DNA from: Sulfurovum sp.
Lineage (GTDB): Bacteria; Campylobacterota; Campylobacteria; Campylobacterales; Sulfurovaceae
Length of the DNA: 5,161 bases
Assembly (NCBI GenBank): GCA_003978375.1
Contig: QNZW01000174.1
Coordinates: forward strand, 1-5,161
Direction of reading: 5' to 3'
The first letter of the stretch is position 1; each line of letters begins with the position of its first letter. Below, one piece after another: positions 1 to 5,161 of this stretch. The position numbers and the translations under genes were made by a program. A model generated the notes under the pieces. That model did no database searches. It had not been told where the DNA came from and worked only from the letters and a program-made list of their open reading frames with translations.

Positions 1-1229
1 AAAAGTATTTTTTTGTCCATATCTTTCATATAGTGTAACATATCTGTTGCACCACGATGCACAGATATTTCTCTAATTTGATTTGCAAGATATTCGCGGC
101 TATTGTCATCTAAGTCTTTTTCATCTTTTATGGTAGCAAGACGCATGGTTGCCCCTACCTCTTTTTGTATGCGTTGAAGTTCTTTAAACTCATCGGTGGT
201 GACTAAGGTAATGGCTTGACCGCTTTTTCCTGCACGTCCTGTACGCCCAATACGATGAACATAAGACTGAGGATCAAAAGGAATATGATAATTAAAGACA
301 TGGCTGACATCTTTGACATCAAGTCCACGTGCTGCCACATCTGTAGCAACCATGATTTTAGTTTGTCCCCGTCTATAGGCTTTAATGATGCTTTCTCTAT
401 CCATTTGCTCCAAATCACCATGAAGTCCAGAGGCATTAAACCCAAGGGCACATAGGTGTTCTGAGACACGGTCTACTTCTCTTTTCATACGACAAAAAAC
501 AATACATTTGTTGGTTTTTTCTGTTTCGAGCAGTTTCACTAGAGCTTCATCTCGTTGATTTTCAGAGATAACATAATAACGTTGATCTATTACATTGTTT
601 GTTGTCTCTTCATCTCCAACCACAGAAAGAAATTGTGGTTGGTAAAGAATATTATTGGCTAACTCTTTAATGGGTTCTGGCATGGTTGCAGAAAAAAGAA
701 GGGTTTGTCTATTTTGTGGAATATATTCAAAAATTTCTTTGATTTCATCTAAAAAACCCATGTCAAGCATCTCATCTGCTTCATCAAGCACCACTATTTC
801 AGGATTGAACACATCTATTTTTCCTTTACGGTAAAGATCTTTCAGTCTTCCTGGTGTTGCTACGACTATCTGAACACCTTTGTGTATCAGTGCAATTTGA
901 CGTCCATACCCTACTCCACCATAAACTGTAAGTGTACGAATACCAGCAAAACGTCCCAAATGATATAGCTCATCTGAGACTTGCGTGGCAAGTTCTCGTG
1001 TAGGGGTAATGACCAACGCACGTTCTATTTCACCTCGTGCTAGTTTGTCCATCATGGGCAAACCAAAAGCTGCTGTCTTTCCTGTTCCTGTATGTGCTTG
1101 TCCTACCAAATCACTACCACTGGCAATAATAGGTATAGCCTCTTCTTGTATAGGACTAGGTTCTTTAAAACCTGCGATTTTCACACCTTTTGCAATATCA
1201 CGGTGAAAATCAAACTCCGAAAATTTCAT
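1..1229 (-). CDS. DEAD-box ATP-dependent RNA helicase, C-terminus cut by window edge
   Basis: This gene encodes a superfamily 2 RNA helicase that uses ATP to unwind short RNA duplexes. In bacteria such proteins act in the cytoplasm in ribosome assembly, mRNA decay and cold adaptation. I translated 409 codons without a stop. All family motifs are present in order: Q motif (F21, Q28), motif I AHTGTGKT 45-52, Ia PTRELA 76-81, GG 104-105, Ib TPGR 125-128, II DEAD 149-152, III SAT 180-182, IV around 243-247, V from 295 (ATDVAARGLD) and VI HRIGRTGRAG 325-334. Both RecA-like domains are therefore complete. About 75 residues follow motif VI, and the reading frame is still open at the left edge. Any C-terminal RNA-binding extension of the DeaD/CsdA or DbpA type, which would separate DeaD, RhlE and other subfamilies, is out of view, so I give no symbol. 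The ATG start is supported by an AGAAGG eight bases upstream and by the normal distance to the Q motif. uppP lies 86 bases upstream on the same strand. Confidence 0.95.
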   Translation of the reverse strand, partial: MKFSEFDFHRDIAKGVKIAGFKEPSPIQEEAIPIIASGSDLVGQAHTGTGKTAAFGLPMMDKLARGEIERALVITPTRELATQVSDELYHLGRFAGIRTLTVYGGVGYGRQIALIHKGVQIVVATPGRLKDLYRKGKIDVFNPEIVVLDEADEMLDMGFLDEIKEIFEYIPQNRQTLLFSATMPEPIKELANNILYQPQFLSVVGDEETTNNVIDQRYYVISENQRDEALVKLLETEKTNKCIVFCRMKREVDRVSEHLCALGFNASGLHGDLEQMDRESIIKAYRRGQTKIMVATDVAARGLDVKDVSHVFNYHIPFDPQSYVHRIGRTGRAGKSGQAITLVTTDEFKELQRIQKEVGATMRLATIKDEKDLDDNSREYLANQIREISVHRGATDMLHYMKDMDKKIL

Positions 1230-1237
1230 ACTTTATA

Positions 1238-1243
1238 CCTTCT
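1238..1243 (-). promoter_or_regulatory. Ribosome binding site of the DEAD-box helicase
   Basis: On the minus strand AGAAGG lies eight bases before the ATG at 1229. It is the strongest Shine-Dalgarno match at any of the three visible starts and fixes the helicase start. Its first base is also the last base of the hairpin at 1243-1274, so the site sits exactly at the foot of that structure. Confidence 0.75.
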
Positions 1244-1274
1244 AATAAATGTTCAATTCTTTTTGAACTTATTA
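1243..1274 (-). promoter_or_regulatory. Bulged hairpin in the helicase leader, abutting the ribosome binding site
   Basis: In the transcript of the minus strand, UAAUAAGUUCAA (from 1274 to 1263) can pair with UUGAAC and UUAUUA (1256-1251 and 1248-1243). This gives two 6-bp helices separated by a two-base bulge (1249-1250), with a six-base loop (1257-1262). No U-run follows; the ribosome binding site comes directly after it. It is therefore not an intrinsic terminator. It could protect the 5' end, modulate translation of the helicase, or have no function. The pairing is seen directly; the role is inferred. Confidence 0.4.
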
Positions 1275-1296
1275 GAATCTCCCAATAGAGATTCTA
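1273..1296 (-). promoter_or_regulatory. Perfect 9-bp inverted repeat between uppP and the helicase
   Basis: TAGAATCTC (1273-1281) and GAGATTCTA (1288-1296) are perfect inverted repeats around a six-base loop. The element lies 19 bases after the uppP stop codon. On the minus strand it is followed by AATAAG rather than a T-run, so termination is unlikely. It could be a 3' stability hairpin for uppP mRNA, a processing site, or a protein-binding operator for the helicase gene. Bases 1273-1274 are shared with the neighbouring hairpin, so the two compete for their basal pairs. Confidence 0.4.
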
Positions 1297-1315
1297 TAAA
1301 TTCAATCATATATGT

Positions 1316-2113
1316 TTAAGCAATGGTATTACTAATAAGATGTGCGTGCATCATCCAAAGCAATAGGATACCTACGAGTATTCTATAGATACCAAAAGGC
1401 ACAAAAGAAAAACGTTGAATATAGGCTAAAAAAAGTTTTACTGTGATATATGCAACCACAAATGCTACAAAAAAGCCAAGTACAAAGGGTCCCCACTGTG
1501 CATTTGCAAACTCATGATAATGTTTAAGTACATCGTAGGCTGATACAGCACCCATTACAGGAATGGCAAGTAAAAATGAAAAATCTGAAGAGGCTTTTCT
1601 GCTTAAACCAGCGAACATACCTCCTAAAATAGTAGCACCTGAACGACTTGTACCAGGGATAAGTGCAAATATTTGTGAAATCCCTATCCAAAAGGCTTCT
1701 TTGTAGCTTACCTTATCGACATCTAATGTATGTGTATTTTCTTCTTGATAAAAATATTCAACGATTAGAAAAACAATACCACCAACAATAAACATCCATG
1801 CAACTGTTTGCACATTAAAAAGATAGAGTTTAATGGTATCTTTAAAAATAAATCCAACAATAGCCAAAGGAAGAAATGCAATAAAAATTTTTAGCCATAA
1901 ACTGCTTTGTTTTAAAGTAAATTTGTCTTTATAGATAATCATTACAGCAAGAATAGCTGCAAATTGTATAATGACTTCATAGGCTTTGTTTACGCTACTT
2001 TGTGGTAATCCTAAAAATTCACTTGCTACAATCATATGCCCTGTTGAAGAGATAGGCAAAAATTCTGTAAACCCTTCAATTATGCCTATGATAATTGCCT
2101 GAAAAATATCCAA
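1316..2113 (-). CDS. uppP: Undecaprenyl-diphosphatase UppP (BacA family)
   Basis: UppP removes one phosphate from undecaprenyl diphosphate at the inner membrane. This regenerates the C55 lipid carrier for peptidoglycan and other surface glycans, and overexpression is known to give bacitracin resistance. The 265-residue length is typical of the family. The first signature lies at the N-terminus: EGFTEFLPISSTGH, with acidic residues E13 and E17, S23 and H26. The second, PGTSRSGAT, spans 153-161 with R157. These correspond to the catalytic E17, E21, S27, H30 and R174 of the E. coli enzyme. The rest is very hydrophobic, with several membrane segments (about 47-61, 75-90, 103-120, 180-195, 207-230 and 240-256 are clear). 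The start codon is TTG at 2113-2111. An in-frame TAA lies just upstream at 2125-2123, and the next in-frame ATG is M27, past the active-site glutamates, so TTG is effectively forced. AAGGA lies six bases before it. The ABC exporter gene ends 48 bases upstream. Confidence 0.96.
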   Translation of the reverse strand: MDIFQAIIIGIIEGFTEFLPISSTGHMIVASEFLGLPQSSVNKAYEVIIQFAAILAVMIIYKDKFTLKQSSLWLKIFIAFLPLAIVGFIFKDTIKLYLFNVQTVAWMFIVGGIVFLIVEYFYQEENTHTLDVDKVSYKEAFWIGISQIFALIPGTSRSGATILGGMFAGLSRKASSDFSFLLAIPVMGAVSAYDVLKHYHEFANAQWGPFVLGFFVAFVVAYITVKLFLAYIQRFSFVPFGIYRILVGILLLWMMHAHLISNTIA

Positions 2114-2128
2114 ATTATTTCCTTACAT
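2111..2128 (-). promoter_or_regulatory. uppP translation start region: ATG-TAA start-stop, AAGGA site and TTG start
   Basis: The minus strand reads ATGTAAGGAAATAATTTG. An ATG is followed at once by TAA, then by a good Shine-Dalgarno (AAGGA, 2124-2120) and the TTG start. The ATG and TAA are in the same frame as uppP. The TAA excludes any longer uppP protein and supports initiation at the rare TTG codon. A very similar arrangement precedes the ABC exporter gene at 3926-3946. Confidence 0.6.
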
Positions 2129-2129
2129 T

Positions 2130-2160
2130 AAAAAAATAGCACACACACATTTATGCTATT
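2130..2160 (-). terminator. Possible intrinsic terminator after the ABC exporter gene
   Basis: Two bases after the ABC gene's TGA (2164-2162), the transcript can form a perfect 7-bp stem, AAUAGCA (2160-2154) with UGCUAUU (2141-2135). The loop is 12 bases, and five further U residues follow (2134-2130). The position and U-run are as expected for a rho-independent terminator. The stem is short, holds only two G-C pairs and has a long loop, so it would be weak. Full termination here would separate uppP and the helicase from the upstream genes; partial termination would lower their expression. Confidence 0.45.
2140..2149. repeat. Short CA dinucleotide run (five units)
   Basis: CACACACACA runs from the 3' arm of the hairpin at 2130-2160 into its loop. 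It is intergenic, so a change in unit number would alter hairpin loop size and spacing rather than a reading frame. Five units is short, and instability is not shown by this sequence. Confidence 0.5.
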
Positions 2161-2161
2161 A

Positions 2162-3928
2162 TCATACCATTGAGCTAAAATAACTCTCATCTTTTGAAAG
2201 CAATACTTTTGGTGTACCACTGTCAACCATTTTTCCATCTTCTAACACATAGATATACTCTGCACTTTGAATCGTGCTAAGCCTATGTGCGATAGTAATC
2301 ACTGTTTTGGAAGACAAAAATTCCTGTAGTGCTTCAAAAAGATTTATTTCTGTATGTATATCTAAAGCTGAAGTTGATTCATCAAAAATGACCACTTCGG
2401 GATCAGATAAAATCATCCTAGCAATAGCAACTCTTTGTCTTTGTCCTCCACTAAGCTTAATACCATCTTTCCCCACTAACGTATCAAGCCCATTGTCTAA
2501 GCTTTTTATCACATCATCTAGCTGTGCTATATGAATGGCGTTACGTATCTCCTTATCACTATAGGTATTTCCTAGTGTTAAGTTAAAACGCATTGTATCA
2601 TTAAATAGTTTAGGTTGTTGTAAAATAAGATGAATATTTTCTCTGATTGTTGAAAATTTTAAAAACTGATTGGAGATACCTCCATAATAAATCTCTCCTG
2701 AATCAATAGGATAAAACCCTACTAGTATATTGGCAAGGGTTGTTTTACCTGAACCACTAGCCCCAACAATAGCTACTTTAGAACCTTGTTTAATATGCAT
2801 ATTAATATTTTCTAATATACTTTTGTCTTTTTTGTAAGAGAAGTAAAGATTTTTTACCTCAATGTCTATGGATTCTTTCTCTTTGAATGGATTGATTGGT
2901 TCATCTTTTAGAGGTTCTTGTTTCATAAGATAGATACTATTGATACGCGTACAGGCTGCTTTTGCTGTGGCTAAGACATATTGAAAATTGATAATGTCTT
3001 GCGTGGGACCTACCATTACCCATAGGTAAGAAAATATTGCAAGCATGAGTCCCACAGACAAATCTGAATAAGCCACAGCCAAAATACTTACTGCCCTAAA
3101 GACTTCATATCCTGCCAAAAAGATAAGATACGAAAATTTCATCGCAGCTTCTGATTTGTAATCATAATTAATTGCATATTCTTTTAGCGCTTCTGCTTTC
3201 ATTTGACTTTGTTTGAAAAAATAATTTTCTTTATTGGCAGCACGTATTTGATAAAATAGCTCCAAAGTCTCAGTGAGTGTAGATTGAAATACTTCTACAG
3301 CTTTATTTTCTTCTTTTTTAAGTGTTCCTATGTTCCTAGAAAGTTTTACGGTAAAGAGTACGACAATAGGGTTGGTGATTAAAATAAAAATAGCCAATGG
3401 CCAATGAATACTAAGCAAAATAATCGCAGAAAAAAACAGTAGCAATATAGACACAATAAACTTAGAGATAGTAGAGCTAATAAATCCATCAATAGTTTCT
3501 ATGTCAGTAACAAGCTTAGAGGTAACTGCTCCTACGTGCATCATCTCATATTCTTTAAGTGAAACACGTTTGAGGTGATTGAGTAAAGATGTTCGCATAT
3601 GATAAGTAATATTTTTTGATATTGAAACAAATATTTTTGTTTGAAGTATGGATAAAAAGGTACTTAATATACGAAGAAAAATGATGATACCTAAAACGAG
3701 AAAAACATACCCTTTTGTATCTGTGGTTAAAATATTTTTGCTAATCCATGCAATAAAATTATGCTCTTTGCCTAGCAGTAATTCATCCACAAGTATAGGA
3801 ATAAATAAGGGAGTTAGCACCACCAAAAGCGTAGCAGTAATGGCAACAATATTACCCCATATAACCTCTTTTTTTCGGGCTAATATTTGTTGGATTATTC
3901 CTTTTATTGTACAGTGTGTTTGTGACAA
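2162..3928 (-). CDS. ABC exporter, fused transmembrane and ATPase domains, substrate unknown
   Basis: This is a 588-residue half-transporter of the exporter (MsbA/type IV) class, expected to work as a homodimer or heterodimer in the inner membrane. Residues 1-330 form the membrane domain, with six likely helices (about 22-48, 73-97, 154-174, 175-195, 265-286 and 289-310). Residues 355-588 form the ATPase domain: A-loop Y365, Walker A GASGSGKTT 389-397, Q-loop Q437, signature LSGGQ 492-496, Walker B VVIFDE 512-517 with catalytic E517, D-loop SALD 520-523, and switch H548. Every ATPase residue is intact. No C39 peptidase domain, periplasmic adaptor or second half-transporter is visible. An extracytoplasmic stretch of about 25 residues between helices 1 and 2 includes an aromatic/aliphatic segment (NFIAWISKNIL). 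The start is TTG at 3928, since an in-frame TAA lies at 3943-3941 and no ATG follows near the N-terminus. uvrA ends 34 bases upstream and uppP starts 48 bases downstream. A lipid or lipid-linked substrate is possible but only inferred. Confidence 0.93.
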   Translation of the reverse strand: MSQTHCTIKGIIQQILARKKEVIWGNIVAITATLLVVLTPLFIPILVDELLLGKEHNFIAWISKNILTTDTKGYVFLVLGIIIFLRILSTFLSILQTKIFVSISKNITYHMRTSLLNHLKRVSLKEYEMMHVGAVTSKLVTDIETIDGFISSTISKFIVSILLLFFSAIILLSIHWPLAIFILITNPIVVLFTVKLSRNIGTLKKEENKAVEVFQSTLTETLELFYQIRAANKENYFFKQSQMKAEALKEYAINYDYKSEAAMKFSYLIFLAGYEVFRAVSILAVAYSDLSVGLMLAIFSYLWVMVGPTQDIINFQYVLATAKAACTRINSIYLMKQEPLKDEPINPFKEKESIDIEVKNLYFSYKKDKSILENINMHIKQGSKVAIVGASGSGKTTLANILVGFYPIDSGEIYYGGISNQFLKFSTIRENIHLILQQPKLFNDTMRFNLTLGNTYSDKEIRNAIHIAQLDDVIKSLDNGLDTLVGKDGIKLSGGQRQRVAIARMILSDPEVVIFDESTSALDIHTEINLFEALQEFLSSKTVITIAHRLSTIQSAEYIYVLEDGKMVDSGTPKVLLSKDESYFSSMV

Positions 3929-3950
3929 ATTATCTTCTTCTTACATTCAT
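3926..3950 (-). promoter_or_regulatory. ABC exporter translation start region: two tiny upstream ORFs and TTG start
   Basis: On the minus strand, ATG-TAA (3946-3941) lies in the frame of the ABC gene and is followed by GAAGAAG (3940-3934), a weak purine-rich ribosome binding site, and TTG at 3928-3926. A second ATG at 3950 opens a six-codon frame (M-N-V-R-R-R, three AGA codons) whose TAA at 3932-3930 ends one base before the TTG. The in-frame TAA rules out a longer protein. These tiny frames are read directly from the sequence; whether they are translated is unknown. Confidence 0.5.
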
Positions 3951-3962
3951 TTTTATTTTACT

Positions 3963-5161
3963 TTATCTCATACCATTTAATTCTTTTTCTAGATACTCTC
4001 CCGTATAAGAACCTGTTTTTTTATGATTTTTTGCCATACTTTCTGGACTGCCTGTGGCAATGATACGTCCACCTTTGTTTCCTCCCTCAGGTCCCATATC
4101 TATAATATAATCTGCATTTTTTACCATGTCAAGATTATGCTCTATGACAACCACTGAATTGCCCAGTTCTACCAAGTGGTGCAACACACCTGTGAGTCTA
4201 TCGACATCAGAAAAATGTAACCCTGTGGTAGGTTCATCTAAAATATACAGTGTTTTACCTGTATCTTTACGGCTTAGCTCTTTTGAGAGTTTGATACGTT
4301 GTGCTTCTCCGCCTGAGAGGGTTGTGGCATTTTGTCCTAAGGTAATGTAGTCTAATCCTACATCTGTCAATGTTTTAAGACGTATAGCAATATTGGGAAT
4401 GGCTTTAAAAAATTCCAATGCCTCCCCTACAGACATAGCCAGTACATCTGAAATAGATTTGCCTTTATAAAGTATTTCCCTAGTTTGTGCATTATAGCGT
4501 GATCCCTCACACGCATCACAACTTACAAGCACATCAGGTAAAAAATGCATTTCTATTTTTATTTGTCCATCTCCTTGACAGGTTTCACAACGCCCTCCTT
4601 TGACATTAAATGAAAAACGTCCTATTTTGTAGCCTCTAAGTTCTGCCTCTTTGGTTTGTGCAAAAAGTTTACGTATTTCATCCATAATGCCTGTGTAGGT
4701 AGCTGGGTTCGAACGTGGCGTACGTCCTATAGGACTTTGATCTAAATAAATGACTTTATCTAGCTTTTCAAGACCTTTTATCTCTACACCGTCTATTTTG
4801 TTTACTTTTTTTGCACGGTTAAGCAGTTCTCTTGCTACAGGTAATAATGTTTGTAAAATGAGTGATGATTTTCCAGATCCACTCACACCTGTAATACATA
4901 CAAAATTTTGTAGTGGTATTTTAGCATCAAGCTTTTGAATGTTATTGAGCGTAACATTTTTGATCTCTATCCATTTTTCTTGAGGATGGTTATGAACATA
5001 GCTAATGTTCTTTTTGCCATACATATAATCTGCTGTAAGTGTTTTGGCTTTTGCCAATTTTTTGGCTTCGCCTGCAAATACAACTTCCCCACCAAAATCA
5101 CCAGCACCAGGTCCAATATCTATAATATAATCAGCCGAAAGAATAGTCTCTTTGTCATGCT
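3963..5161 (-). CDS. uvrA: UvrABC excision nuclease subunit A, C-terminal part (5' end beyond window)
   Basis: UvrA is the damage-sensing ATPase of nucleotide excision repair. It dimerises, binds distorted DNA, and loads UvrB. The 398 visible codons are the C-terminal portion of a protein that is usually about 940 residues. The first complete codon is the switch histidine of the first ATPase domain ([20 protein letters not shown]), so the frame continues past the right edge. The second ATPase domain follows. Counted from that first visible codon, Walker A GVSGSGKS is at 91-98. The zinc module CETC...CDAC (C191, C194, C214, C217; 19 residues between pairs, DNA 4509-4589) is embedded as in all UvrA proteins. 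The signature LSGGE is at 281-285, Walker B ILDEPTTG has D308 and E309, and the second switch histidine is H341 (VIEHN). All key residues are intact. A TTG at 5057 could be mistaken for a start, but the upstream codons are plainly conserved UvrA sequence. The ABC exporter gene starts 34 bases downstream. Confidence 0.97.
   Translation of the reverse strand, partial: HDKETILSADYIIDIGPGAGDFGGEVVFAGEAKKLAKAKTLTADYMYGKKNISYVHNHPQEKWIEIKNVTLNNIQKLDAKIPLQNFVCITGVSGSGKSSLILQTLLPVARELLNRAKKVNKIDGVEIKGLEKLDKVIYLDQSPIGRTPRSNPATYTGIMDEIRKLFAQTKEAELRGYKIGRFSFNVKGGRCETCQGDGQIKIEMHFLPDVLVSCDACEGSRYNAQTREILYKGKSISDVLAMSVGEALEFFKAIPNIAIRLKTLTDVGLDYITLGQNATTLSGGEAQRIKLSKELSRKDTGKTLYILDEPTTGLHFSDVDRLTGVLHHLVELGNSVVVIEHNLDMVKNADYIIDMGPEGGNKGGRIIATGSPESMAKNHKKTGSYTGEYLEKELNGMR
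4088..4112. repeat. Direct repeat copy A, in the second ATPase half of uvrA
   Basis: This 25-base stretch matches 5108-5132 at 24 of 25 positions, with one mismatch at 4095/5115, in the same orientation and 1020 bases apart. It encodes the [12 protein letters not shown] segment after the second switch histidine. It reflects the ancient internal duplication of UvrA's two ATPase domains and is not a mobile repeat. Confidence 0.8.
5108..5132. repeat. Direct repeat copy B, in the first ATPase half of uvrA
   Basis: This is the partner of 4088-4112 and encodes the [12 protein letters not shown] segment after the first switch histidine. The two copies share a 17-base exact core (4096-4112 and 5116-5132). 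Confidence 0.8.

Noticed and set aside
203..469. Minus-strand 88-codon open frame with a hydrophobic stretch
   Set aside because: It lies wholly inside the helicase gene in another frame on the same strand, and the helicase frame carries motifs IV, V and VI here.
1273..1296. Hairpin after uppP as an intrinsic terminator
   Set aside because: Neither strand shows a T-run after the stem, and the stem contains three G-C pairs only.
1285..1305. TATAGAAT on the minus strand as a -10 element for the helicase
   Set aside because: It overlaps the 9-bp inverted repeat and has no well-spaced -35; the AT-richness makes such matches common.
1092..1319. Plus-strand frame that covers the gap between the helicase and uppP
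   Set aside because: Most of it is antisense to the helicase 5' end; it has no ribosome binding site or recognisable product, and the gap is better explained as a leader.
3869..3875. Run of seven T (seven A in the sense strand) near the 5' end of the ABC exporter gene as a phase-variation tract
   Set aside because: Runs of this length also occur at 8-14 and near 4016-4022 in this AT-rich window, and seven bases is short for a contingency locus; the frame is intact.
3648..3980. Plus-strand 110-codon frame crossing the uvrA/ABC exporter junction
   Set aside because: It is antisense to the ABC exporter's N-terminal membrane region, has low-complexity composition, and matches no family I know.
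3963..5057. uvrA read as a complete 364-residue protein starting at TTG 5057
   Set aside because: The upstream codons to the window edge encode the conserved end of the first UvrA ATPase domain in the same frame, so the gene is simply cut by the window.

Overview
The window is an ordinary-looking, densely packed stretch of bacterial chromosome. All four genes lie on the minus strand, so transcription runs from the right edge to the left. In that order they are: the C-terminal part of the excision-repair ATPase uvrA (cut by the right edge), a complete ABC exporter of the fused membrane-plus-ATPase type, a complete undecaprenyl-diphosphatase (uppP/bacA), and a DEAD-box RNA helicase cut by the left edge before its C-terminus. 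The DNA is AT-rich by eye (not counted). The protein style and composition, especially of UppP and UvrA, suggest a Campylobacterota (epsilonproteobacterial) genome of the Sulfurimonas/Sulfurovum/Arcobacter kind. That assignment is an inference, because no taxonomic marker gene is present.

Layout: 3963-5161 uvrA 3' part; 3929-3962 short gap; 2162-3928 ABC exporter; 2114-2161 gap with a terminator-like hairpin; 1316-2113 uppP; 1230-1315 gap with two adjacent hairpins and a clear ribosome binding site; 1-1229 helicase. No stretch longer than 90 bases lacks a gene. I see no RNA gene, mobile element, CRISPR array or phage gene, and the plus strand holds only antisense shadows of the four genes.

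The genes do not form an obvious single pathway. UvrA (DNA repair) and the helicase (RNA remodelling) are housekeeping functions. UppP recycles the undecaprenyl carrier used for peptidoglycan and surface glycans, and the ABC exporter could move a lipid or lipid-linked substrate, though its substrate cannot be read from the sequence. Spacing of 34, 48 and 86 bases is compatible with one transcript, possibly interrupted at the hairpin after the ABC gene.

I did not find a novel system. The most interesting signals are in the leaders. The ABC gene and uppP both start with TTG, and both starts are preceded, in frame, by an ATG-TAA 'start-stop' inside a very similar leader. A terminator-like hairpin also sits just upstream of uppP, and a double hairpin ends at the helicase ribosome binding site.
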